From Gracilaria gracilis (taxonomy: Eukaryota > Rhodophyta > Florideophyceae > Gracilariales > Gracilariaceae): a stretch of 64,000 nt of DNA. The stretch is taken from the NCBI GenBank assembly GCA_030374805.1, contig JARGSG010000183.1:496001-560000 (forward strand), in the 5' to 3' direction. This document shows positions 49,017-59,359 of the stretch, piece by piece; the first letter of the stretch is position 1, and the number at the start of each line of letters is the position of its first letter. The position numbers were made by a program, and so were the translations under genes. The notes under the pieces were generated by a model. That model ran no database searches, was not told where the DNA came from, and worked only from the letters and a program-made list of their open reading frames with translations.

Positions 49017-51063
49017 CTATTGGTTCGAGCCACTACCCCCACTAGGTGGAGCACCCCCGCCGAGGCGGTTCGCCAGGGCATCCGCCATTTCGACGACATC
49101 ATCCGAAGCTTCGGTGGGGCTGAGGCCTGCACCACGGAGGAAGCGAGCAATGATCTCGTGTTCATTCAGCGGCCCAGAACTGGGATTGCCTGATCCAGCG
49201 CTCGCCGAGGGCGGAGGAGGACCATCCTTTTGTTCCGTCGTCACCGCCGCAGCGGACTGCCCCGTATTGGGATCGGCGGGAGTATTCGAACCCGGCTCCG
49301 CCGGAGCGTTACCAACTTGGTTGTCATTCCCGACCGCGTCGGCTTCGTCACCGTCGTCTTCAACCGTCTCGCCCGATGCATAGGGGTCGTTATCCACCAT
49401 TGGATCGCCCCCGCTGTAAGCGTGATAATAATCGTCCGAGTCGACGTACCCTTGCGGGTGGTCGCTGGGGATATCACGCGGGGCAGCCCGGACTTCTTCC
49501 GCTTGCTCGCGGCTGATTTCCTGGTAGTCCCACGGGTCGAAATACACGAAGTCGCCCGCGAGCGGGGTATTGCGCCCGAGCCCGGGACCGGAACCGCCAC
49601 TACCACCGTCTCGACGGCCACTCTGTTCGATTGGAACCTCGTCCCAGTGAACGTTCTCGATGTAATCGAGTAGCGCCAGCATTTTTCCTCGTTGGCAGTA
49701 CCCCCAAGGGGGATTCGCAAGTCCAGGCTACGGATGGCTGCCCGCACGCGGGGTTGTACGTACCAAAGCCGATACTGGTCGTAGACCTCGGTGAGGACGT
49801 ATGCCGCGAAGCGGGTAGCCCACTCGGTCACCACAACCGACCATAGCCCCGACCGGGGATCTGTGAGGAGGAACGACCCCATATAGGTGAAGACCGGGGG
49901 CAGTTCAACATAACACCCCCGGCACGCCTCCAGGGAGGACCACCACTCTGGGAGTGGGACGTACCGACCACGTCGGTGGGATGCAGCGATGCGCTCTACC
50001 TCCACGTTTTGGTATGGAACGAAGAACCCGAATCGGGATCGCCAACGCCGTTCATAACAGATGAAGTTCTGAAGGAAGTTCGACCGGGACGCCCGGGGAA
50101 GGTAGCGGAACTCAGCTCGAAGTATCGGTCGCTCTCAGCACATGGATGTTTGCCGCGCTGCGGGAAAGTTCCTCCATGCGAAGGTTTCTAACGCCGCGAG
50201 GCGGTCGCAGTACGTCATCTCTCCGCGTGTGCGGTAAAACGCGACATCGAAGTCGTACCCCGCGTGGATCGGGAACTCGAATGGAGCCCGGCGAAGCCGT
50301 TGGTAACCGAGCATGACGAGCGCCGCGTGTGCGCTAGCCACCGATTGTCTGCCGTCACGACGGATATGATGGGTAGGAATCGCTATGCGGTTCCTCCAAT
50401 CCCACGACCCCGTGACGTCGGTGGGTAGGTCCCTCGGAAGGGTATTGGTCGCATCAGCGTACGCCATGACCAATGCGTCAATGGATGATACCAGGGCGCG
50501 TGCCTCAACTTGAGGGCGTGGGGCCGATTGTTCGGATTCAACCCCACCAGGATATCGTAATGCGGCCAGACGCGCACCGGCATGCCGGCTGGTATGACTC
50601 CCCCCATCGGGTGAGGCGCTAGCAGGCCTGCCCCTGCAACGGGTTGGTTAGACGGCTGAGCCATGGGCTGCGTCGTCGGGAGCGCCCCTGCTTGCGCAGG
50701 TTGGTTGCCGACTTGCGAAAGTTGTTGGTTGGTGTTGCCTTGTGGCAGGGGGACGGACCGGAAGCCGGTTAAGTACCCCTGCAGAGGGTGGTGCGGTTGC
50801 TGACCGGACATTTCGGTGATGGGTAAGTCGATAACCGGCGTAGCCGGGGAGGTTGAGTGCGCTGGTGGGGCTCGGGGAGCGAGTTGTCGGAGGGATTCGC
50901 CTTGTGAAGGAGTATGCGCTGCGTAGGCAGGTGTGGTGTACGCTGGGTCGGAGGGAATTGCCGGCGAGCCGGAGGAGGTCGTTTCTTTATAGCCTTGGTC
51001 CGCAATCGCGTCGCTCGTGAAAAGCGTCGCGCCCTCGTCTAAGGAGGGGGATATGAAGTGCAA
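49017..51063 (-). CDS. Antisense ORF of element I (aORF), unknown protein
   Basis: This minus-strand coding region fills the interval between pol and the 3' LTR. Its first ATG (51063) lies about ten bases inside the 3' LTR. It has a Ser/Pro/Gln-rich N-terminal part (MHFISPSLDEGATLF; PLQGYLTGFRSVPLPQGN), a segment RTRGEMTYCDRLAALETFAW, a core with YMGSFLLTD, VTEWA, YDQYRLWY and IPLGG, an acidic region with DSDDYYHAY, and a C-terminal helix (DALANRLGG). Element II keeps all of these landmarks in the same order and orientation. I recognise no family. A few phase changes interrupt it. Transcription would need a promoter reading backwards out of the 3' LTR, which is inference. Confidence 0.75.
51041..51053 (+). 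promoter_or_regulatory. Polypurine tract of element I
   Basis: AAGGAGGGGGATA ends directly at the first base of the 3' LTR (51054), as expected for the plus-strand priming site. Confidence 0.8.
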
Positions 51064-51849
51064 CGCCCTCCTTGAGGGATTCCCATGACTTAGGTATTTC
51101 CGACATGTCGGCTGGGTTAATTATGACTACATACGATGGCCACGTTGGGGGATGGGACACGTGGGGCACGGCAGAGTCCAGGAGGTTGGCACAGCATGGC
51201 TGGTAATTCTGCACCCTTTATGGGGGTACTCTAGATTATTCTGGTATTTGCCGTACATTACGGGAGGCGAGCTACACTACTTAGTGCGCCGGCAACTCTG
51301 CCGTCGCACCCAGTAAACCTCCCCGAACGAGGGTTTTGGCTCTAGACTGCTTCGCCTTCGGCGGTACTCAACTCCTCCTTGGAGGGATATCCCGTAGCCT
51401 ACGGACTGTCTATCCCCCCTGCATCCCCTAAACGAACCCACTATTGGGAGTATTTACCAATCGTTGTCGCGTTCGCCCTTGTATAAGGTTTCCACCGGCT
51501 TTGCCGTATCCTTAACCACATCTTGTGGACTCCCCTTTTCCTTTTCTTTCCTTTCCCTTTTTCCCCTTGCTTTTGGGTGGTTACTCCGCCACTCGCAGCC
51601 TGTGCTGACACCGCGTCGCACTCGCCACACTGTAGACACTTCGCCTCCTTGGTGGATAACACACATACGCCGCTCACGCGGAATACCTTCTTGTCTCACC
51701 TTCCTACGCTTGTCGTGAAGGGTGACCTCGGCCTTACACCCCGACTTATTCGTTTCATCCCTGGAAGGGTTCTGCTTGCTGTGCTACCTCGTGTGAGGAA
51801 GATCCCGAACGTCTTCGTGGTTATTTCTCCATTGGGGCATTGCACTACA
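51054..51849 (+). repeat. 3' LTR of element I
   Basis: It is the same length as the 5' LTR (796 bases) with about 20-25 differences. It is followed by the AAGAT duplication at 51850-51854. Confidence 0.95.
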
Positions 51850-52344
51850 AAGATGAAATTTTAAAGAAAATAACCGAAGTATGTATACAAAACGATTTTT
51901 TTAAAGAGGTTATCAATAAAGTGAAAGATCCATTTCACAGAAGAAACAAAAGACTGTACTTCGAACAACCTTTGTGTATCCCTGATGGAGAAATCAAGAA
52001 ACAAATCATTACTGATGATCACATATCCTTCCTAGCGGCCACAGGGGAGACCAAAGTGCGATAACCCTCATGAAAAGAAATTTCTTTTGGCCTGATATGA
52101 ATAAGGAAATCACCGAATTTATAAGAAATTATCCTAGATTTCAGGCATCTAAGAGTACCAATCAAAAGATGGCTGGACTTCTTCGCCCATTTCCTCCTCC
52201 AAATAAGACGTGGGAAGTGATATGAATGGGCTTCATCTTTGATTTACCCAAAACCAAGGATGGAATGTGTTCGATCCTTGTGGTTGCAGATAAAATATCC
52301 AAAGGAACCCATTTCACTGCTATGAAAAGCAATGTCACCCTACT

Positions 52345-52520
52345 AAACTCGAATATGGCCCAAATATGGACGAGATGAGGCCGAAATATGGCTGTTTAAC
52401 TCGAAAAGTTGTGAGAACGTTTAAAAAGCGCAGAAAAACAAGTTTCACTTTTCTTCATATGGCCGAGATATAGCCCAAATGTGAGCTAAATATGGCCGAA
52501 ATTTACACGTTTCAGTTGGT
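52345..52520 (+). repeat. AT-rich dispersed repeat, copy 2 (ATGGCC-AAAT type)
   Basis: It is homologous to 26036-26200 in the same orientation, with GTTGTGAGAACGTTTAAA, AAACAAGTTTCA and repeated ATGGCC(C/G)AAAT strings. It starts exactly where the integrase sequence of element V stops, so it probably marks the end of another insertion. Confidence 0.65.
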
Positions 52521-52975
52521 GAAAGTGCTTATTTTCCGTAGTTACACGGTCTCTGAAATTTTCGAAGTCACTGTTGCAGGTGGCTTGCAGCGAATAATCT
52601 CTGTGGTAAGATAACTTCTCCCAAGAAGGTGAGGGAACCTGTGTGCCCGAGAAAGAATTTCACTTCGCTAGCAGTAGAGCTTTGTTTCAGTTAGTATGTT
52701 TGTAGACAGTTGGTCGCAAATATTGGAAACAAGGGTGGTGTTTTCAAAAATAATCAAATCTTCGAGAAAGTACTGTACTACTTCAAATAAACTGAATACA
52801 GAACAATTTAAAATTAACCTAGGCAAATATTCAAAAAAAGGCGCCAACACAGTGGGTGCAGAACTACATTGCACCCTCAGTAAAGACCCGAGACTTTCCA
52901 AGAACACTCAGTGTTTTACAGAGATTATAGTACACTCCATACTGTATAATCTTCTACTGTCAACAAAACATTAAT

Positions 52976-54076
52976 ATGGCCCTCTCTCAAGATGCAACTA
53001 CTGCTGCGCTCCGAATGCTCGCAGACACTGCTGCTGAGCGCGCAGCAGAAATCAACCCCTACTCCACACCAGATGAAGCCACTGACGAAGAAACAGATTC
53101 AAACAGTCCTGTCTTCGATTCATTTTACCAAAATGGTGGCAATCAAAGCATCCTCAGTACGACCAACTTTACAAGTGTAGAGTTTGAAAAAATATATGGT
53201 TTTCTTGTTGGTCACATTAATACACACTGGAATGTAGGTCGTCGCAAGAAGTGCAAATATGGAGGCAAAGACACGTTGTTCATGACTTTATCAGTACTCA
53301 AACACGCAGGACAGTGGGAGTATATGGGCAAAATGTTTGGAATCAAGGGCACTACATTTGAAAAAATGGTGGTCACATTTGTAAAGCTCATTGCCATGTA
53401 CGCACATGAACGCTTTATAAAGGAACTGACGAAAAAATATGCTATCGAACTTTTGCACGAAAAGAAGAAAGAGTTCAAAAACTATCCATACGCTTTGTAT
53501 GCTACAGATGTTACCTTTCAGCAAACCAACCACCCTATTGGAAATTTACAGGAAGCCAAGGTGTATTATAGTGGAAAGCATAAGCTCTATGGGTACAAGG
53601 TTGAAGTTAGTGTGTTGCCCAATGCTACTGACTGCACCTCACACGTGCCGGGCTCTATAGTGGACATCGATATGCTAACCCGCAATCTCGGTTATCATAA
53701 AGCTGCGCTACGTAAGACGGAAGAGGAAAGAAATACTATACAGGATGATGGGCTGCACAGCGAGTGGTATCCCGACAGCTGGGCTTTAATTATGGACAAA
53801 GGATATCAGGGAGCACTTGAAATGCTGAGAGCAATTCTACCTACGAGGAAACCCCTGAATGTGCCACTGTCGTCACAGGAGCGCCGTGACAACAAGGATG
53901 TGGCTAGCGACCGTATAATTGTGGATAATTACTTTGGGCGTTGCTGCTCCCTTTGTTCTGTCATTTCCTCCAAGTACCGCTGGAAGGAGGAAACCTATGA
54001 CTACTTATTTCATTTGGCTGTTGCATTAACTAGTATGCATGCCAAATGGCATCCGCTTCGCGCAGAGGATGGGTAA
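52976..54076 (+). CDS. Harbinger-like DDE transposase
   Basis: This intact 366-residue frame starts at an ATG after an AT-rich leader. It belongs to the DDE_Tnp_4 / PIF-Harbinger type by pattern: a helix-rich N-terminal third; the first catalytic Asp in YALYATDVTF (residue 178), then KVYYSGKHKLYGYKVEVSVL; the second in WALIMDKGYQGA (residue 274); and the third position in DRIIVDNYFGR (Asp 317), where most relatives have Glu. The transposase would cut and paste its element. Harbinger elements usually carry a second, Myb-like protein; a candidate fragment lies convergently at 54198-54524. Terminal inverted repeats could not be identified by eye. The absence of stops suggests it is young or still used. 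Confidence 0.85.
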   Translation: MALSQDATTAALRMLADTAAERAAEINPYSTPDEATDEETDSNSPVFDSFYQNGGNQSILSTTNFTSVEFEKIYGFLVGHINTHWNVGRRKKCKYGGKDTLFMTLSVLKHAGQWEYMGKMFGIKGTTFEKMVVTFVKLIAMYAHERFIKELTKKYAIELLHEKKKEFKNYPYALYATDVTFQQTNHPIGNLQEAKVYYSGKHKLYGYKVEVSVLPNATDCTSHVPGSIVDIDMLTRNLGYHKAALRKTEEERNTIQDDGLHSEWYPDSWALIMDKGYQGALEMLRAILPTRKPLNVPLSSQERRDNKDVASDRIIVDNYFGRCCSLCSVISSKYRWKEETYDYLFHLAVALTSMHAKWHPLRAEDG

Positions 54077-54197
54077 TTTTATAGGAAGTTTAAATGTAGA
54101 CTTTATTCAATCGGAGCGGAAATCCCAGAAAAGCGGCTCACGTCACAACGTCTCTATCGTGAGCGGAAGAAGCGCCGCCTTGAGGTGAAGTTTCGTT

Positions 54198-54524
54198 CTA
54201 TGGTTCCGTCGTACGCCCCTTTCCCCGATAAAGACCATGAAGGTATATGAGAGGCGGGGTGCACCGTCCATAAATAGTACATAAACACCAAATCTGTTCC
54301 ACTTCTACTGCCTTGCATGCCTTCTGCGCCATGCGCAAACACTCTGCGCTCTCCTTAGACTCCCAAACCACAGCTTCTCTGACCATATCAGCCTCATGCC
54401 GCGACGAGGCAAAGACCAGCAAGGGCCACTGGGTGGCAGTGCTGGCGCCACCATTAGCCGCCATTTGATGGAGCGCAGCATCGTTCAGCGCACCTTGGCG
54501 CTGCGCCGCGATGCGGATGTACAT
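54198..54524 (-). CDS. Unknown ORF, possible second protein of the Harbinger element
   Basis: A 108-residue frame convergent with the transposase. It has an Ala/Gln-rich start and a helical segment (ADMVREAVVWESKESAECLR), then ends in a Tyr/Leu-rich tail. Harbinger elements often encode a DNA-binding partner beside the transposase, and position is the only support. No Myb motif is seen, and the frame upstream is closed, so it may be truncated. Confidence 0.25.
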   Translation of the reverse strand: MYIRIAAQRQGALNDAALHQMAANGGASTATQWPLLVFASSRHEADMVREAVVWESKESAECLRMAQKACKAVEVEQIWCLCTIYGRCTPPLIYLHGLYRGKGRTTEP

Positions 54525-55719
54525 GTAATCCGGGGCTCTGGCGGCTTTTGCTGCGGTGGCGGCGGCGCGGCTTAGCCCTTTCAGCGCGTGCCAAAGAAGC
54601 CAAGGACTGTTGCGGCGTTAAAAAAGTTCAGCGCGATCAAAGTTTGTTGGCAGCACCAGTAGCCGTGGAGGCCACTAGGCTCAACGCGGGAGGCGTGTGG
54701 CTGGTCAGCTCGAGGGCGCTGTGAAAAGCAGGGTGGTGGGGGAGTTCTTCGACAGCACATCCACGATGGCGATGGCAGCGGTAGCGGTGGCACGCGAAAG
54801 CGGCAGCGTGACGCCGAACAACAGCAGCGCGAGGCTCATCATGTATCACGAGCAGCAAAGCGTTGCAAAAGAAGACGTAGCACCAGACAGAGCGGTAGCA
54901 GACACGCGAAGCTGCATTTCGCCAGACTGCCGGCGCAATATGTGGTGGCGCGCGGGGCGCACACAGGCGCCGGGGTACCGGTTATGAGCCGAATGTGTGC
55001 GCACGCGCGCACCTGGCCTGTGACAGGCGGCGGTGGCGCGGCGGTTGCCAGCATCGCGACACACGCGCGTAACGTTCGTAGGCCTAAACAAGTTGCGGAG
55101 GTCCCTCTGCGTGGCAGTTGGCTGCCGTTAGGCAGTTGTTGCAAACCGCACAAGTGCGCGTAATGCACAACCACCACCACCGCTACCGGCACCAATGCGG
55201 GGGCCGTGTCGACGGGAACTGGGGTGACGTTGCGACGCGCGCAACACCGTTATCGGGCCCACACCGTTTCCCCAGTAGGCAGTGGTGGCTGAAAATAAGC
55301 AGCGTTATGTAAGCGCGCTGCGGCGTACCCCGGCGCAGGTAGACGCAGTGAAAGCTAGAAGAATGCACATGGCAATGTCCAAGATGACACTTGCGTTCCT
55401 GTTACACGCGCACCACAGCCCGTACAACAAGAGCAGCTACAGAGGCGTTATCTGAAGTGGCGTGTAGTGCCGCACGCACACAGTTGTGGACAACAGCGCC
55501 GCTTCCAGTCAGACCAGTTTTTCGGTGGCCGTCGTGGCACCAGCGTCGATGACGGCGGTGACGACGGCGATACCGATGGGAGCCGCCGCCGCGCGGGCGA
55601 AGCTCTCGGCACGCAGCACGCACAGCAAATGTCTGGAAGGAAAAGCGCCACCTTTGCGCGAAAAAAACTCTTAGAACGTGGGAAGGCGAGCGAGTGCTTA
55701 ATGCGCAGCGGCGGGCGGC
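54525..55719. other. GC-rich stretch without a supported gene
   Basis: Long frames occur on both strands, but they are Ala/Gly/Arg-rich products of GC-rich triplet-like sequence. No domain is seen. Confidence 0.4.
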
Positions 55720-56160
55720 GTTAGTAGCGGCGGCAAGCGGCGGTAGTGGCGGCGACGGGCGCTGGTGGAGCCAAAAAAATGGTTCAGGACGCAGCACAAC
55801 CAGTGGGCGCCTTTATTGTTGCCGCAGCGCAAAGAAAGCGCTCAAGACGAAGCACGACGAGCCGTTGGTCGAAAAGACGGGCGTCGCTGCCGCGCAGCGG
55901 TAGTGCTAAGGACACGGCACGGCCAGCAGAGGTGTGAAGCGCAGCGGCAGCGGTGGCAGCGGCAAAAATGGCGGCGGTGGTGGCGGTGGCGGCGACGGGC
56001 AAAGTTGCCGCGCGGACGAAAAAATCAGGACACTACACGGCTAGCGAAATTTTGAAGCGTGGCGGTGGTGGCACGCCGGGCGCCGCTGCCGCCCTGACGA
56101 AGCATTCAGGACGCGGCGGGCCAGCGGACGTTTGAGGCGCAGCGGTGGAGGTGGCGGTGG
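55720..56160. repeat. Degenerate tandem repeat (minisatellite-like)
   Basis: About five imperfect units of roughly 70-100 bases. Each has an AAAAA/TTCAGGAC block, a GGCCAGC-type block, a TTTGAAGCGCAGCGG-type block and a run of GCGGTGGC triplets. Units are recognisable near 55775, 55850, 55905, 56015 and 56090. Confidence 0.5.
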
Positions 56161-56763
56161 CAGCGGCTGCGCTTGTGTTTGATTTTGGGATTTGTAACGT
56201 TGTCATTTTTACACGAAGTTGTTTTTGTTCAGAAAAAGAATGTTGTGGTTGATTGGTTAAACGGAGTTTCTACGTTCCAACTAGGCTTTCTTAAAAATTT
56301 CATTTTATTCTAATTCCACTGAATTTAGTCGAGTACTTTTCATAGTTTACTGAAATATAATATATTTGGGTAATCAGTCAATAACTACGAAAGTAGTCCT
56401 TCTTTGCCCATTTAGCGTGTATTTGGTATACAGACCTAGTACATTTGGATTGCTATTTCAAGTTGAAGAACTCCAACGGAACACTCTCTCCATTCTCGTA
56501 CACCCTCCTAGCCCCAAACCGGCTTCCAACCCCTCCCAGCCTCTTCTTCTCCTGCTCAACCAGCATGCGCTGCGCCGTTCGCACAGCCGTTGCCGCACTA
56601 CCAAACCCAACTAGTGGCGCTCCGCCCGGCAGCTGCCGTGGCACACACACCTCCCCATTCTCGTCCCCAATCACCCCACCCTTTCGTCTCTTCCTCAGCC
56701 GACTTCCCCCAACCTCCTCTCCATTTCCTTCTCCGCTCTTCCCCCCCGCACATCACCTATGAA
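56161..56763. other. Stretch without a supported gene
   Basis: AT-rich at first, then C-rich from 56500. The plus frames at 56366-56762 are Pro/Ser-rich and have no motifs. A minus frame at 56453-56674 is Gly/Val-rich and might be a remnant related to the gene at 57063-57829, but this is not supported. Confidence 0.3.
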
Positions 56764-56930
56764 CCTTGAAAATGTCCCAAACATGGCCCGAAGTTGGACC
56801 ATAGTAGTACATTTAGGTTCAAATTTTACTAGAAGTGCGTTTGGGGTAAAAAGACATCAGTCATGGGCAAAATTATATGGCTGAAATTTGTCCGAAATAA
56901 GGGCCAAATGTGGGCATTAAGTTTCTGAGT
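56764..56930 (+). repeat. AT-rich repeat resembling the ATGGCC-AAAT family
   Basis: It holds AATGTCCCAAACATGGCCCG and ATGGCTGAAATTTGTCCGAAA strings of the same type as 26036-26200 and 52345-52520, but without the TTGTGAGAACGTTTA block. Membership is uncertain. Confidence 0.35.
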
Positions 56931-57062
56931 GATAGTCATATTCTAACGCCAACAACATTTTCCACCCAGTTCTGAATGATTTTGTAGAATTGCGTACTAA
57001 TTTCGTCCACATTTACGAAATGTTTGGCACAATTTCGATGTTCATAGGGACCCACGTCTACC

Positions 57063-57829
57063 TCAAGAGCCAGGCGTCACCGGTGACCCTTTCTCTCTTC
57101 CCGCCTCCCTTCCAACTCCTTCTTCCCTCACCAGCTCTTTCACCTCCAACCACAATTGGCACGCCTTCTCCACCTGTCCTACTTGCGCCTCCAACACCTC
57201 CGCACGTCCCCTCAGCCCCTTCTTCTCCCTTCTCAACGTCACCATCTCCTTCCCAACGCACTGTACCATCCCATCCCACTCACATGCCTTCCAGTTCCCA
57301 TTCCAGCCAACTTCATCCTTTTCCGAATCGTCGAAATCTCCGACACACTCAGCAGCACCCCTCCCATCTCACCAACCATCTCAGAAAGCCATTCGTTCAA
57401 ATGCTCCTTCAGATCCCCTCCAAGCCTCCTCAACTGCTCCTCCATCTCTGCCGCAAACCTCCTCTCCGGTCCCCCATCCCCTCCACCCCCTCCACCCCCA
57501 TCACCCCCACCTCCCTCTCCGTCCCCACTTCCCTCCTTCTCCCCCATGCAAACCTTGACCCCACCCTCCTCCTTCCTTCCCAGTGGTGTCTCTGGTACCT
57601 CCCTGCGGTGAAGCAGAGCCGCTAGCTCCTCGTCCTCGACGTACCCATTCGAAATCGCAGAAATTAACGGCGGTTCACGATAACGAAGATAGATAAGAAC
57701 AAACGATATGAACCCAACAGTTGCAGCACTCCCCCCCACTCCACACACCCGTGGCATTGTCGGTAATACATCCACCTGCGCTGCACAACCCTTTGTACCC
57801 CATCCACATCCACTCCTATTTCCCATCAT
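57063..57829 (-). pseudogene. Remnant of a membrane/coiled-coil protein gene
   Basis: The frame 57239-57829 begins with a short Cys/Gly-rich segment, then one probable membrane span (AATVGFISFVLIYLRYR), an acidic linker with a Gly/Asp run, and a helical, Glu/Leu-rich region (AAEMEEQLRRLGGDLKEHLN). A further coiled-coil-like stretch (REKKGLRGRAEVLEAQVGQV) lies in another phase at 57063-57269, so a frameshift has occurred. No family is recognised. The Pro-rich plus-strand frames here are shadows of it. Confidence 0.4.
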
Positions 57830-58221
57830 TCCACCTAATTTTCATTTTTTTCCTAGAAACCGCCACATTTTCCCAACCTCGTTCCATACCATATCCCAAT
57901 AAAACCCCTGGTCCACCACCTCTCAAGTACCAACGGTACAATCAACTCTTACTTTCTATGCTTTACTTCACTGCATACCTTCTCATAAACACACTCTTCG
58001 ACTCTACCTCCTGTACAGCCCAGCTGCCCATTTCTTTCCATAACCGAATCATACAAATCCCCTTATCCCCTGAAAGACTTCTCTTCATGACCAAAACAAC
58101 AGCCCAGTTGTGTCCTTAAAGCTTTTCTCATTTTTTAGAATGTAGACTACTTTTATTTCACAGCTACCAGCACCCGACATCTTCCAACAGCCCATACCTT
58201 CAATCTAACAAACTCATCGCA

Positions 58222-58998
58222 ATGAGCTACCATTCATTTTCCCTCCGTTCTACAGTCATCCCAGCTGTTGTCGTAGGTATGGGCCGTATTGGCACCATGA
58301 TTTACAATAATGGTTCCCCTCGAGACATCTTTCTCTCCATCGAAGGCTTCATTTCCGCAGATTGCCCTCCGCAAGATCCAATCTTCTTCTGTGACAGGAA
58401 CGACCTTCTCGAAAAAGTAATTCTATCTTGTCCGGAACCACGAGCAGAAGACTTGTTCTTCATCCAGAGTGGTCACATTCCTCCCATTTTTTCCAAACAC
58501 GGAATTGAGCACTGCACATGAGCCACTCTTTACATCGCCGTTCCCTCTGTCGGCGCCTCCCCACAAGATGTTGTCCCGCCTCTCTCTCCCAATTGTCTAA
58601 CCACAGCCACCGGAAAGTGGGCTATGGTAATAGCTGAACGCCTCTCGACCGCAGGTCTCACTTGCAGTATCGTCGACGAAAACACCTTTTCCAAGTCTTA
58701 CTACCAAAAGCTCGTTTGGATCTCTTCCTTCAATCTCGTCGGTTCTTCATTTCGATTCGTTACCATGTATGAAGTGGCTAACAAGTACAAAACTATTGTC
58801 TCAACTATAATGAAGGAGCTTTTAGGCATAGTCACCTTCAACACAGGTCTCTCCTTCAATATCTCTTCTGCAGTGGAATCACTTCTGGAATACGGCACCA
58901 CCCTTACTTCCTTCCCAGCTTCTTTCTCGGAGTATGAATCTAGAAATGCTTCCTTCTATCTCATTTCTGCAGAAGAAAAAGTAGCCGGAAAGCAGTAA
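58222..58998 (+). pseudogene. Ketopantoate-reductase-like gene with one nonsense codon
   Basis: One reading frame of about 258 codons is interrupted only by a TGA at 58519-58521. The N terminus has a Rossmann dinucleotide-binding motif (VVVGMGRIGTMIY, GxGxxG). The middle has RAEDLFFIQSGHIPPIFSKH. After the stop come TATGKWAMVIAERLSTAGL and YYQKLVWISSFNLVGSS, the latter matching the KLIWN-type segment of ApbA/PanE-like reductases. Family members use NADPH to reduce ketopantoate or similar 2-oxoacids. Some eukaryotic paralogs have unknown substrates. The single stop suggests recent loss, or TGA read as an amino acid; I see no support for the latter. Confidence 0.65.
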
Positions 58999-59359
58999 GC
59001 TGCCCCTTTCCACACCAACTATGTCATTGCTCTTGGGCATCACATTCTATAGTAATTAGAACAAATTGTAAACCTCGTACTAGTTGCAACTACACACACA
59101 ACCTGTTTCTGTTCTCCAATTCTTTTTAAGTCGCCGCTTAAACAAATCACCTGTTAAATTTTTATGTCAAGTCTCTATCACACACAAAAACAAAAGTATA
59201 AGTGCTACATTATACCTACTCATCGTCGTCATCCATTATCATCTGTCCTTCCTCGTAATCCCCATCTGCATTCTCACCAAGCCCCCTTACATCTCTTCAT
59301 ATTCCTCTTCGTACTCGTCCTCTTCATCTTCTACTTCTTTCATTTCACTCTCTTCCTCC

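Larger units (their letters stand above)
40409..51849 (+). mobile_element. Element I: young, nearly whole 11.4-kb Ty3/Gypsy chromovirus
   Basis: It has two 796-base LTRs, TG...CA type with imperfect terminal inverted repeats (TGAAGTGCAA / TTGCACTACA), and is flanked by a 5-bp target duplication, AAGAT (40404-40408 and 51850-51854). Internal order: possible primer-binding site, gag, pol with protease, reverse transcriptase, RNase H and integrase, a C-terminal chromodomain, then an antisense ORF, a polypurine tract and the 3' LTR. By eye the LTRs differ at about 20-25 positions, so the insertion is recent relative to elements II and III. It looks nearly whole, with only a few breaks. Confidence 0.95.
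37364..52339 (+). mobile_element. Element V: old Ty3/Gypsy fossil, split by element I
   Basis: The left part (37364-40408) carries a gag-like region (ALQWWELVTI near 37707), a protease-like segment (TLADSGCEEIISS near 38490), reverse transcriptase (39055-39800, with VYLDDVLVYGT) and RNase H (39966-40253). The right part (51855-52339) continues with integrase N-terminal and early core sequence (FWPDMNKEITEFI). The two parts are AT-rich, unlike element I. Element I lies exactly between them with a 5-bp duplication. No LTRs were found. It is truncated at both ends and broken many times. Confidence 0.85.

Noticed and set aside
52696-52974. ORF of 92 codons just before the Harbinger gene
   Set aside because: AT-rich, no motif, and ends against the transposase start. 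More likely leader sequence.
54697-56055. Several Ala/Arg/Gly-rich ORFs on both strands
   Set aside because: They follow from GC-rich triplet-like and tandem-repeat sequence, and no frame has a domain.
56990-57625. Long Pro/Ser-rich plus-strand ORF
   Set aside because: Low complexity and opposite to a more protein-like minus-strand gene with a membrane span and coiled coil. It is a shadow.
58519-58521. TGA as a selenocysteine codon in the reductase-like gene
   Set aside because: The family does not use selenocysteine, and no supporting element was seen downstream.
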